Part shown: in pieces, positions 36,954 to 45,239 of the stretch
How positions within the stretch are numbered: the first letter of the stretch is position 1
How the letters are laid out: every line of letters starts with the position of its first letter
Assembly (NCBI GenBank): GCA_963722585.1
Contig: CAVRNU010000017.1
Location: 1 to 64,000, forward strand
DNA from: KBS-96 sp963722585
GTDB lineage: Bacteria > Acidobacteriota > Terriglobia > Bryobacterales > Bryobacteraceae
Direction: 5' to 3'
Length of the DNA stretch: 64,000 nucleotides
Translations under genes and position numbers: made by a program
The notes under the pieces: generated by a model
Databases searched by the model: none
What the model was told of the DNA's origin: nothing
The model's input: only the letters and a program-made list of their open reading frames with translations

Positions 36954-37605
36954 CGGCGTGATCGACAACGAGGAACTCGACCGGTGCCTTTCGCGATTCC
37001 AGTTTCAAGCCGAGCTGTTCCTTCAACGCAGCGAAAACCGACGGGAGCCCTTCGCATTGGGTGCTAATTCACCTCCGTCCGTATGGCCCCTTGCAGCACG
37101 CTCCCGGGCATATCAAGCGAGAAATCATAACGGCCCTCAAGCCCGTCCTGTCAACCACGGTACGCCCCACTAGCTGCGAAAGCATCAATGTCAAAGTTCG
37201 ACACAGGAGTCCATTTAATCTGACCAAGCCGTTGGCGTTCTTCTCTATCACAGGTCGGGTGATGCTCCAGCTTGCCTGTCTCTTTGGCCTACCTTTCAAA
37301 AAAACCAACGCATAGACCGGCTGCTCTCTGGTCTCGCGGTGGAGCGCGGGCTTGAAACGGTCGGCCAGCAAAGTCTGCGACATGCGCAAAGACCGATCTC
37401 TTGTCATCGGGTGGTCACACTTCGCCTCGATGTCACAACCAACGCGTCGGGGCCATAAGGCACTCCGAAATTTCGCCCGGAGTGAAGACTTTTCATATGC
37501 CAGCTGAAGATCAGCGGCTAAGCGGCTAGGTTCGTCGCCGAGAACGCTCGCGACCAGGGCCGCTAGCCCCGGATATCCGTCCGCTGCCCATGGTATTAGG
37601 GCCAA
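36934..37605 (-). pseudogene. Degenerate TIGR03435-family gene
   Basis: Fragments of the soil-associated TIGR03435 family are read in different frames. CDIEAKCDHPMTRD and LRMSQTLLADRFKPALHRETREQPVYALV lie at about 37280-37440. An EGRYDFSLDMPGSVLQG segment in a second frame is near 37090-37150. GLPSVFAALKEQLGLKLESR and VEFLVVDHAEKPSAN run to a TGA at 36936-36934. At least two frame changes are needed and the N-terminal third is unrecognisable, so the gene is dead. TIGR03435 proteins are of unknown function and very numerous in Solibacter-type genomes. Confidence 0.82.
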
Positions 37606-38116
37606 CGTGAAGCGACGTCGAAGTCCTTGCGCTCGGAGCGCCTGACTGCTTACGTTTCTTCGCGAGTTGGAACTAGTCTACTGCTCCTTGCGCCCTCGCC
37701 AGAGCGGTGGCGATCGAAAAATGAGTCCTAGCATTGGAGCTCGCGAGCTGAAAACTAAAGGTACCGTAGAGCTCGACTATCCCTGAACTATAGCCAGCGA
37801 GAGCCAACGAATCTGAAAACCAGAACGCGCGTTGGTGGGACGCGCGTATGGGTGAAGGTAACGACTGGCACAACCGCTTGATTGCACCGACAGCTTCAAT
37901 CGCCCCCTTTCCATACTGCTTTCCGCCTGTTTCGCAGCCGGGTTTGTGTTCTCGATGGCTTCGAGGAACCCGCTTCCAATGTCGCTCCGAAATCGGCGAC
38001 TCCCGTGTCTTTGGACAACTACACGGAAATGCCGCCAATCTTGGCAGTGCGTCTGCGAAGGCCAACGGAAGAAAGCGCCAAAGATTAAACCGCGCATGAC
38101 GATTTAAGGTAACGGC
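37606..38116. other. No recognisable gene
   Basis: About 510 bp between the TIGR03435 pseudogene and mgtC. Both strands contain short open frames of about 100-130 codons, but none has a recognisable domain or ribosome site. It may be the eroded upstream part of the pseudogene. Confidence 0.5.
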
Positions 38117-38824
38117 TCACTCGATAGCCTGCGCCACAACCGCCCAACTCACAGACGTGACGCCAGGCTCCAACGAAAGCCTTGCAACCATCTGTTCCAA
38201 AGCATCGTTCTGCCTGCCCAGTCCTCTGATTTGCGCGGATACTCTCAGCTTCGAAGTCCCTTCAATATCCTCGCTGCGCAGTCCGGCCAGCGTAAGCCCG
38301 CTCCGGCCCAGAGTCTGCACCAACAGCGCCCGCATTCGAGCCTCATCTTCCGCGCGGCATATGAGTTCGAAACTGTAATCAATTTCCTGTTCGCTGCCTT
38401 CCTGCTGGATTGGATGAATGCGATAAGCGAGCGGACGAAGCCCGATGTTAGCGAGGAGCACGGCAACTGCCACAGCGGCGGCGTAGTGCATATATCCCAA
38501 CCCGCAAATAGCCCCGATCGCCGCCGAGCACCAGATGGTCGCCGCCGTGTTCAATCCGCGGACGCTGCCCGCATCCTTGAAAATGACGCCGGCTCCAAGA
38601 AACCCTACGCCCGAAACGACATACGAGACGATTTGAGCTTCGCTCCGAGAGGTATCGCGCACGAGAAACGCGCACATGACAAACGCCGACGCACCGGCGG
38701 CCACGAGAGCATTCGTGCGCGTACCGGCCATGCGCTGGCGCCACTGCCGCTCGAGGCCCACAATCGTTCCCAGCAGTAAGCCCGATCCCAACCGGGCGAG
38801 AAACTCCAGAAACTGAAGCTGCAT
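38117..38824 (-). CDS. MgtC/SapB-family protein
   Basis: A 235-residue inner-membrane protein. The N-terminal MgtC domain has four helices and the signature LLGTIVGLERQWRQRMAGTRTNALVAAG, then GVGFLGAGVIFKDAGSVRGLNTAATIWCSAAIG. A cytoplasmic ACT-like C-terminal domain follows (FELICRAEDEARMRALLVQTL...). MgtC proteins in pathogens modulate the F-ATPase and Mg2+/phosphate homeostasis; in soil bacteria the role is unclear. It stands alone, with a small coiled-coil gene 24 bp upstream in the same direction. Confidence 0.93.
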   Translation of the reverse strand: MQLQFLEFLARLGSGLLLGTIVGLERQWRQRMAGTRTNALVAAGASAFVMCAFLVRDTSRSEAQIVSYVVSGVGFLGAGVIFKDAGSVRGLNTAATIWCSAAIGAICGLGYMHYAAAVAVAVLLANIGLRPLAYRIHPIQQEGSEQEIDYSFELICRAEDEARMRALLVQTLGRSGLTLAGLRSEDIEGTSKLRVSAQIRGLGRQNDALEQMVARLSLEPGVTSVSWAVVAQAIE

Positions 38825-38848
38825 GTTTTCGGCTCATTCTGTCGAGCG

Positions 38849-39109
38849 TCATTGCTTCTTGTGAATAAGCTCGCCGATGGCGGAGACCAAATCCGCCATG
38901 CGCTTATCGGTGTCGCGGTTCAGCTCGCGCTGTGCCGCTGCTTGGCGCTCGGCGGACTTCAACCTTTCTTCGTGGTTTGCCATATACTCCGCTTGCTCCT
39001 TTATCAGGTTGCTTTGCTTGGTTTCGACGTGCGCCATTATTAGGAGCGCGCCCTCGATTTCCTTACGTGCGGCTTCGAGCGCGGTGAGTCGGGTTTCGTG
39101 GTCGCTCAT
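38849..39109 (-). CDS. Small coiled-coil protein of unknown function
   Basis: An 86-residue, highly charged helical protein (HETRLTALEAARKEIEGALL, MANHEERLKSAERQAAAQRE, MADLVSAIGELIHKKQ) with heptad-like spacing that predicts a coiled coil. There is no signal peptide or catalytic motif. Similar short coiled-coil proteins occur in phage and mobile regions. The ATG at 39109 is used. It lies between mgtC and an IS1595-family transposase, at the edge of the mobile zone. Confidence 0.6.
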   Translation of the reverse strand: MSDHETRLTALEAARKEIEGALLIMAHVETKQSNLIKEQAEYMANHEERLKSAERQAAAQRELNRDTDKRMADLVSAIGELIHKKQ

Positions 39110-39269
39110 GCTTTTCTTTATCGAGCTTACCGCTTGGCGGGCGGTAGCCTTCGGACCGGCTGGCGCGGCGGCTTGATTGGCTAGGCGGGCGGCACAATCA
39201 GGATGGTGTAGTTATTCCGATAACAGATATTATGTAAACTTTAACCTGGTTCTGGGGCATACTTGAAAC

Positions 39270-40253
39270 ATGCCCGGAGAGCCAAAAACACTTCTTGAAG
39301 CGGTCGATTACTTTCGGATCGAAAATAACTGCATCCGCTACCTTTCCGCGAAGCGCTGGCCAGACGGTGTTGTAAAGTGCCCGACATGCGGAAGTGATCG
39401 CGTCGGCTACCTGGAAAATCAGAAGCGCTGGCAGTGCAGCAATCGCCATCCGAAGCGCCAGTTTTCGATCAAGGTCGGCACGATCATGGAAGACTCGCCC
39501 ATCGGCTTAGATAAGTGGCTTCCTGTTCTTTGGCTGATCGCGAATTGCCGGAACGGAATCAGCTCATGGGAGATTCACCGCAACCTTGGAGTCACACAGA
39601 AGACCGCATGGTTCATGCTCCATCGCGTCCGGCTGGCCATGCAGGATGAACGCACGGGTGGCAAGCTATGCGGCGAAGTCGAGGTTGACGAAACATTCAT
39701 CGGCGGCAAAGCCCGGAACATGCACCGAGCGGCGCGGGTAAAAAAGCTAAGCGGTAAAGGCGGCGGCACGGTTGGAAAGATCGGCGTCCAAGGGCTGCTA
39801 CAGCGCGGTGGCAATATTCGCGTGCACGTTATTAAAGATACGAGCATTGGCAGTCTGGTACCGAACGTCGAAGAGAACGTTGATACAGGCGCTCACGTTT
39901 ACACCGATGAACTGAAGTCGTACTTTCAACTCCAGGGCAATTACGCGCACGACGTCATCAACCATACCGAGATGTACGTGAATGGGCAGATCCATTTGAA
40001 TGGGCTGGAGAACTTCTGGAGCTTGCTGAAGCGCGGTCTGGGCGGCACGTACGCAACGGTGGAACCCTTCCATCTGTTCCGCTATGTGGATGAACACGCA
40101 TTCCGCTACAACCATCGCAAGAACGCGGATGGATCAAAAATGACCGAGGCGGATCGCTTCAGCAGTCTTTGCAAGCAGATTGTCGGTCGACGGTTGACCT
40201 ACAAAGAGTTGACCGGGAAGGAGGGGCAAAAGCAAGAAGACGACAACTTCTAG
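39270..40253 (+). CDS. IS1595-family transposase (ISXO2-like DDE)
   Basis: A 327-residue transposase with an N-terminal zinc ribbon (CPTCGSDRVGYLENQKRWQCSN) and a helix-turn-helix (SSWEIHRNLGVTQKTAWFMLHRVR). The ISXO2-like catalytic domain has EVDETFIGGKARNM, HVYTDELKSYFQL and the terminal NGLENFWSLLKRGLGGTY region. It appears intact. I could not define convincing terminal inverted repeats or a target duplication, so the element's boundaries are left open. A terminator-like hairpin follows at 40311. Confidence 0.92.
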   Translation: MPGEPKTLLEAVDYFRIENNCIRYLSAKRWPDGVVKCPTCGSDRVGYLENQKRWQCSNRHPKRQFSIKVGTIMEDSPIGLDKWLPVLWLIANCRNGISSWEIHRNLGVTQKTAWFMLHRVRLAMQDERTGGKLCGEVEVDETFIGGKARNMHRAARVKKLSGKGGGTVGKIGVQGLLQRGGNIRVHVIKDTSIGSLVPNVEENVDTGAHVYTDELKSYFQLQGNYAHDVINHTEMYVNGQIHLNGLENFWSLLKRGLGGTYATVEPFHLFRYVDEHAFRYNHRKNADGSKMTEADRFSSLCKQIVGRRLTYKELTGKEGQKQEDDNF

Positions 40254-40310
40254 GATTCTGTTTCCACGGCAAGGCCGAGGGAAACGATAAGCGACGACAG
40301 ATACGAAAAG

Positions 40311-40336
40311 ACCCCGATTCGTCGTTGGGGTTTTTT
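40311..40336 (+). terminator. Rho-independent terminator after the IS1595 transposase
   Basis: ACCCC...GGGGT stem (loop about 11 nt containing CGATTCGTCG) followed by TTTTTT, 57 bp downstream of the transposase stop and preceded by an A-rich stretch, so it could work in both directions. Confidence 0.7.
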
Positions 40337-40421
40337 CAGATATCGGTTTGGGGTAGTTACTGAGATCATGACATAGGAGTGCGCCCAAATGCTAGTGTAT
40401 GCCATCAGGAGATGCCCGAAC

Positions 40422-40793
40422 ATGGAACGGGATATGGATCTGGTTCGTGATTTGCTACTTAAAATAGCGGCAAACCGAGAGATGGATGGAACCTGCGAGT
40501 TCATGTACGAAACCCCGCAAGACCTTGGAATATCAGGTCATTCACTTGACGAGGTTGCTTATCACATCCGACTCCTGATTGACGAACAGTTTGTTAAAGG
40601 GTGTGTTACTACCGCGTTTCCTATGCATATAATTTCAAGCCTCACATGGGATGGCCATGATTTTCGATGATGTTGCGATCCCGGCATTTGGGAAAAGACA
40701 AAAGAGCGCTTGAGTGGATTACCAAGCGTTGCTATTTCGGTTGTGGCGGAGATCGCCAAAGCGGAAATTAAAAAACGCCTTGGATTGCTATGA
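40422..40793 (+). pseudogene. DUF2513 gene with internal TGA
   Basis: The frame begins MERDMDLVRDLLLKIAAN and continues HSLDEVAYHIRLLIDEQFVKG and ISSLTWDGHDF, the DUF2513 pattern. It is interrupted by TGA at 40668-40670. The same frame then continues with DPGIWEKTKERLSGLPS and KKRLGLL to TGA at 40791, which is the normal C-terminal part of the family. The codons around the stop look as if a few bases were lost (HDF-R-stop-CC-DPG). AGGAG at 40407-40411 supports ATG 40422. Truncated here, the product would lack about a third of the domain. DUF2513 proteins are small, often prophage- or island-borne, and of unknown function. Confidence 0.7.
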
Positions 40794-40806
40794 TTCAGGG
40801 TTTTAC

Positions 40807-40992
40807 TTAGTGATTCTTGTCTTTTGGCTTAGGCCCGCGTTTTTTACCGCGAAGATACGTAGTGCTCTTATGCTTCGCATGGCGCTTAAGAACCTCTTCG
40901 CGTGGCACCGCAAGCACCTTGCTTACCAGCGCATCGAATCGTCGGAACGCCTCTTTGCCTTCCACCAAGTCCTTATTGGCGAGTTCGTCCAT
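40807..40992 (-). CDS. Small basic protein of unknown function
   Basis: A 61-residue protein with an acidic helical start (MDELANKDLVEGKEAF), a middle FDALVSKVLAVPREEVLKRHAKHK and a strongly basic tail (RGKKRGPKPKDKNH). The middle part resembles short antitoxin-like or hypothetical proteins common in islands. It is divergent from the IS-interrupted membrane gene, with 22 bp between the start codons. No partner toxin is seen. Confidence 0.5.
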   Translation of the reverse strand: MDELANKDLVEGKEAFRRFDALVSKVLAVPREEVLKRHAKHKSTTYLRGKKRGPKPKDKNH

Positions 40993-41741
40993 ACTGCTAT
41001 GATGTCACGGTTCAGTGCTTAGTGACCGTCGCCAACGAGAACTTCTAGAGGCCGCCGTTGCCGTCTTGCGAAAAATTGGCAGCGACCTACAGACGCTTGA
41101 ACAGACATCTGTTCGTTTGGCTGATTTAGTTGCGGGGTTCAAGAGAATCGAATGCCATTTGGAAGTGCTAACGAAGGCACTGTGCCCAATCAAGGAAAAA
41201 GAATACGCCGACAGCCCCAAGGATTCTGCCGACGATAAAGAAACAGTCGGCGAGCCAAGGCTTGGAATCAGGATAATTGCACAAACGGCGGATATGGATG
41301 CTAAAGAGCACAGAGCCAAGTACAAACGAGAGTATGCTCTTCAATCCAGAATGCTTAAAGCCCAAATGTATTTGTTGGGTGCTACTCTGCTTGCTTTCGG
41401 GGCTGCTGCGTATTATGGCTGCGTCGCCAGCGGACAACTGAATACGATGAATCAAACTTTGGTCGAAACGCATGCTCAGACCGTAGCTCAAGCGAGGGCA
41501 TTGCTGGCCATCGATGGAAACCCTTTTCGTCTGGAATCCGACCAGGTTGCCATTCGTTTCATAAATCGCGGTCGGACTCCGGCGAAAATATTGCGGATTA
41601 TCGTAACCCTCAAGCAAGAGATTGTTGGGAAAGTGTCTTTCAAGCAGAACACTATGACGCCGAATGCCACGGTTGCAGTCGGAGAGCCATATGTCCTTGG
41701 CGTTTGGACGCCACGCCGTCCACCCATTTCTGTTTCTGAGA

Positions 41742-41760
41742 ACGGTAACTACGTTACCGG
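41742..41760. repeat. Left copy of 19-bp target-site repeat
   Basis: ACGGTAACTACGTTACCGG, identical to 43537-43555. The sequence is itself a near palindrome (CGGTAAC-TAC-GTTACCG). Confidence 0.85.
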
Positions 41761-41837
41761 CTCGGCTTTGGCCATTGACTAGATATCGCAAAAATCATTT
41801 TTGTTGCTCAATGTTGTAGGTTTTATTGTATTCTGTA

Positions 41838-41857
41838 ATCTAGTTATATAACTAGAT
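41838..41857. promoter_or_regulatory. 20-bp perfect palindrome upstream of the transposase
   Basis: ATCTAGTTATATAACTAGAT lies 24 bp before ATG 41882, in an AT-rich leader with AAGGAG at 41865-41870. The first reading frame encodes an AbrB-like domain, so this may be an autoregulatory operator; alternatively it is only part of the promoter. Confidence 0.45.
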
Positions 41858-41881
41858 ATAAAGAAAGGAGCCTTCGTCCCC

Positions 41882-43514
41882 ATGGGCTTTCCCACCAAAG
41901 TGCAACTCATCAAACGCAAAGCCAGCGAACAGTGGTATATCAACTTCCCTTCCGCCATCGCTCAGGCCATGGAGTTCTTTCGCGGTGAAACCGTCGAATG
42001 GCTCGTCGAAGACAAAACATTGCTCGCACTGCGTCGTCTCGAAGCTCCATCACCGACTTTAAAAAAAACTCTGCCGGTATCCTCGCGCAGTTCCGGCGAC
42101 TCTGGAACGAATGCCTCCCCTTCTTCAACCAGCGCCGCGTCGCCGACCGCGCGCAAACCCTCGCGCTGAGTTCGCTGCTCTGTCTCGGACGACATACCGT
42201 GACTGGTCTGCTCACCACTTCCGGCTCTCAGTTCCAGGACTGGAGCGCCGCCTTTCGTCTGTTCTCCCAGGATCGTCTTCCGCTGACTGAAATGTTTTCC
42301 GTCGTCCGCCGCGCCGTCTCCGATGAACTTCCCCCAGGAGCCCCGTTTCGCGCCGTCATGGACGATACTCTGCTGCGCCGCTCCGGTCTTCATACCCCCG
42401 GCGTGGCATGGCGGCGCGATCCCCTCGGCCCGCGTTTTCAGACCAACTTCGTGCGCGGCCAGCGCTTTCTCCAGATATCCGCCGCCCTGCCCGGCAACGA
42501 CGGTATCTATCGGTTCTCGCTCCCATCGCTTTCCTCCATACCCCCACACCGGCGAAGCCCAAACACAATGCTGCTGCCGAAGTTGGGGCGCAATATCGTC
42601 TCGATGCCGCTGATGCTCGTCTTGGCCTGCGCGCCGCACAACAGATGATGCATCTGCGCGACTCCCTCGATCAGGATGCCGGCGGCAAAGAGCGCACTTT
42701 AATACTCGCTTTCGATGGCGGCTACACCAACTCCACAGTCCTCAAATACATTCCGCCTCATACTACCTGCATCGGCCGCATTCGTAAAGATGCCCATCTG
42801 TCCTTCCTGCCCGATCCGGCCCTGCTGAAAGCACGTGGCCGCCGTTTGCGTTATGGCGCCGAGGCTCCGACTCCCGACGAGGTCCGCACCGACGATTCCG
42901 AGCCTTGGCAAATCATGAACTTCACGCATTCTGGCGTCACTCATCAACTGCGCTATAAACGCCGCAAGAACCTGTTGTGGCGCACTGCCGGCGTCGGGCA
43001 GGTTCTGCAACTCATCGTCATCGCGCCTCTCGGTTATCGTCCCCGCAAAGGTTCGAAGCTTCTCTATCGCGATCCTGCTTACCTCATCTGCACGGACCCG
43101 GAACTGGATCCACGCCAGATCATCGAAGCTTACTTTCAGCGCTGGGATATCGAGGTGAACTTTCGCGACGAGAAAACACTGCTCGGAGTCGGTCAGGCTC
43201 AGGTAAGTTCTGAAGCTTCGGTCGAATCGGCACCCGCTTTGGCGGTCGCCGCTTACGGCCTGCTGCTGGTTTCGGCACAACGAGCCTTCGGAAATTCGAG
43301 CGACGGACTGCTGCCAAAGCCGAAGTGGTCGGCCGGTTCCAAAGGCCCTCGCATCTCAACCCAGCAACTGATCCATCAATTCCGCGCCGAAGTCTGGGGC
43401 CGCGGTCTCGGCATCGATAGTTTCTCCGGCTTCGCTTCCGACCTCTCACCTGACTCGAAGTCCGAGAAATGCACTTTCCCTCTCGCTTCTGCCGTTTGTT
43501 ACGCTAATGGTTGA
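41882..43514 (+). CDS. DDE transposase with AbrB-like N-terminus, read across frameshifts
   Basis: Frame 1 (41882-42169) encodes TKVQLIKRKASEQWYINFPS and the rest of a swapped-hairpin AbrB/SpoVT-like segment (FFRGETVEWLVEDKTLLALRR). At TTTAAAAAAAAC (A8 at 42061-42068) a -1 shift continues into SAGILAQFRRLWNECLPFF, LCLGRHTVTGLLTTSGSQFQ, RAVMDDTLLRR and QTNFVRGQRFLQISAALP. A second -1 change near 42500-42515 is needed to reach APIAFLHTPTPAKPK, LILAFDGGYTNST (catalytic Asp) and FQRWDIEVNFRDEKTLLGVG (catalytic Glu). The first shift fits programmed slippage; the second has no slippery sequence and probably inactivates this copy. Confidence 0.8.
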
Positions 43515-43536
43515 GTTATAAATGGCCAAAGCCGAG

Positions 43537-43555
43537 ACGGTAACTACGTTACCGG
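43537..43555. repeat. Right copy of 19-bp target-site repeat
   Basis: ACGGTAACTACGTTACCGG directly after the right inverted repeat; identical to 41742-41760. Confidence 0.85.
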
Positions 43556-43943
43556 ACACGGAGCATGGGATGCGACCCTCTCGGTATACGTCGTTTACGA
43601 CGATGGCTTTCATAATGCCGAGCATCTGGATTCCTGTTTTGTTTACGTCCCGGCGAACCGGACATGGGAACCGAGATGCATGTCGGTCAACGATATTAAC
43701 CTCTCCAATGTTCCGGCCACTTCCGAGTAGTAGCAGCACAGACGCAATCGCCAGCCACCCATGCCTGAGCCACTGGGCGAGGCGGCGGATTAGCGAAGTA
43801 TATTTATACCACTTTAATTCCCTACTTCCATCTTTATCCCCTATCCTCTAGCAAATCCAGCGCTTCACGCGCTTCCCCTACCCATACCTCGCGCCTCTCG
43901 CCGCATAAGCCCGCCAACCCACCGACTTCGTTATAATTTCGAC

Positions 43944-44894
43944 ATGCTGAAGCCGACCGAAAAGATTTGGCACAACGGAACATTCGTGGATTGGCGCGAC
44001 GCGCAAATTCACGTGCTTTCGCATGTCGTGAGCTACGGCAGTTCAGTTTTCGAAGGGCTCCGCTGCTATGAGACCCAGAACGGACCGGCGATTTTCCGCG
44101 CGCCAGAACACGCGCGACGATTGATCGACTCAGGAAAAATCTATCGCATGGATCTGCCATATTCGGCTGAGCAATTGACGGCCGCCATGATCGAGACGAT
44201 ACGCGTGAACGATCTGAGATCGTGTTACATCCGGCCCATCGCGCTCCGCGGATACGGCGACGTCGGCGTGCTCCCGAAGGCCAACCCCATCGAAGTGTAC
44301 ATCGCGGTATGGGAGTGGGGAAAATATTTGGGCGAAGAGGCGTTGGCCGAGGGCGTTGATGTTTGCATTTCCACGTGGACGAGAATCGCTCCCAATACCC
44401 TGCCCGCTCTCGCCAAAGCTGGCGCAAACTATATGAACTCGCAACTGATCCGCATGGAAGCGGCGCAGAATGGCTACGCGGAAGGCATCGCTCTCGATAG
44501 CAATGGTTTCGTGAGCGAGGGTTCGGGCGAGAACATCTTTGTTGTCCGCGATGGAAAGATTCACACTCCTCCGCTCGGCGCCTCCGTTCTGCCGGGAATT
44601 ACGCGCGACACGATCATAAAAATTGCCCAGCAGCTGCAATTACCCATTGTCGAGACCATCATTCCCCGCGAATTGCTGTATATAGCGGACGAGGTCTTCT
44701 TCACCGGAACGGCGGCGGAGGTCACGCCGATCCGGTCTGTCGATCGCATTCAAGTAGGAGCCGGACGCCGCGGACCTATCACAGAAAAAATCCAGAAGCG
44801 GTTTTTCGAGATTGTGCTGGGCCAGGTAAAGGACGAATTCGGCTGGCTGACGCCGGTACAGGAAGTGACAGAACCCCAGCCGGTGGGTGCCTAA
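43944..44894 (+). CDS. ilvE: Branched-chain amino acid aminotransferase
   Basis: A PLP-dependent fold-type IV transaminase that makes or degrades Leu, Ile and Val. The 316 residues include IWHNGTFVDWRDAQIHVLSHVV, SVFEGLRCYET, the catalytic Lys in PALAKAGANYMNSQL and the cofactor/substrate segment GFVSEGSGENIFVVRDGKI. VLPGITRDTIIKIA and ADEVFFTGTAAEVTPIRSVD complete the family pattern. It begins with ATG 43944, and the length is usual for the class. It stands alone after the mobile zone; no regulatory leader was recognised. Confidence 0.96.
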   Translation: MLKPTEKIWHNGTFVDWRDAQIHVLSHVVSYGSSVFEGLRCYETQNGPAIFRAPEHARRLIDSGKIYRMDLPYSAEQLTAAMIETIRVNDLRSCYIRPIALRGYGDVGVLPKANPIEVYIAVWEWGKYLGEEALAEGVDVCISTWTRIAPNTLPALAKAGANYMNSQLIRMEAAQNGYAEGIALDSNGFVSEGSGENIFVVRDGKIHTPPLGASVLPGITRDTIIKIAQQLQLPIVETIIPRELLYIADEVFFTGTAAEVTPIRSVDRIQVGAGRRGPITEKIQKRFFEIVLGQVKDEFGWLTPVQEVTEPQPVGA

Positions 44895-45239
44895 GCAGGC
44901 CAGGGTTCTGAAAGCTTCGGCAGGCACTCGAGGTGAAGCTAAATGAAGCAGAGGGTTCCGGAGTTCTCAACCCTCGCGCAAATGCCAACCCAGATGGCTG
45001 AGCGGGCGACAACGGCACCAACGGCGAGCGTAAATCCGGCAGCCACCTCCCCCGAGATCACCTGCCAGCGTTCACGCTCGCGCTGGATCTGTTCCGTTGT
45101 AGCAGCACGACCGGCCGGCCGCCAAGAGCTTTCCGGCGCTTTTCAACATCTTCTATCCTTTGTGCTCCGCGATGTTTAGCCGGGTGTTGCTGTGTGAATT
45201 CTGTGAAAAAAACATGAACCAAGGAAATGTTCTTGCGCT
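44895..45239. other. Intergenic region without a recognisable gene
   Basis: 345 bp between ilvE and nagA. A minus-strand frame across 44943-45130 reads a helix plus a possible membrane segment (AAGFTLAVGAVVARSAIW), but it has no convincing start. No RNA or hairpin of note was found. Confidence 0.4.

Larger units (their letters stand above)
41761..43536 (+). mobile_element. Insertion sequence, 1776 bp, 16-bp perfect terminal inverted repeats
   Basis: The ends are CTCGGCTTTGGCCATT (41761-41776) and AATGGCCAAAGCCGAG (43521-43536), perfect inverted repeats. The element is flanked by 19-bp direct repeats and splits a host gene whose frame is restored by its removal. It carries one transposase read in overlapping frames (41882-43514). 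The flanking repeat is a palindrome, so the true duplication could be shorter and the inverted repeats could extend outward. The transposase is a DDE type of IS4/IS701 character; the exact family needs a database comparison. Confidence 0.9.
41015..43730 (+). pseudogene. Membrane-anchored protein gene interrupted by an insertion sequence
   Basis: The 5' part (41015-41760) encodes a helical N-terminus (ELLEAAVAVLRKIGSDLQTLEQ) and one membrane helix (AQMYLLGATLLAFGAAAYYG). It continues with QTLVETHAQTVAQARALLAI and a beta-rich domain reading into SENGNYVTG. Removing the IS and one copy of the 19-bp repeat joins it in frame to 43556-43730, which reads HGAWDATLSVYVVYDDGF...VPATSE and stops at 43728. 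The reconstructed product has 306 residues and no other defect, so insertion appears recent. The function is unknown; the layout resembles other single-pass proteins with a beta-sandwich C-terminal domain. Confidence 0.85.

Noticed and set aside
37673..38065. A 130-codon minus-strand frame in the eroded region
   Set aside because: No domain, no ribosome site; probably chance in decayed sequence.
39200..40360. Terminal inverted repeats of the IS1595 element
   Set aside because: Only weak, short matches (CCGATA near 39210, TATCGG near 40341) and no target duplication could be confirmed.
40668..40670. Possible selenocysteine at the internal TGA of the DUF2513 gene
   Set aside because: No SECIS-like hairpin directly downstream, no selenoprotein known in this family, and the surrounding residues look deleted.
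42500..42515. A second programmed frameshift in the IS transposase
   Set aside because: No slippery heptamer or homopolymer at the site; an ordinary indel is more likely.
44943..45130. A short minus-strand frame with one possible membrane helix between ilvE and nagA
   Set aside because: No start codon with a ribosome site and no recognisable family.
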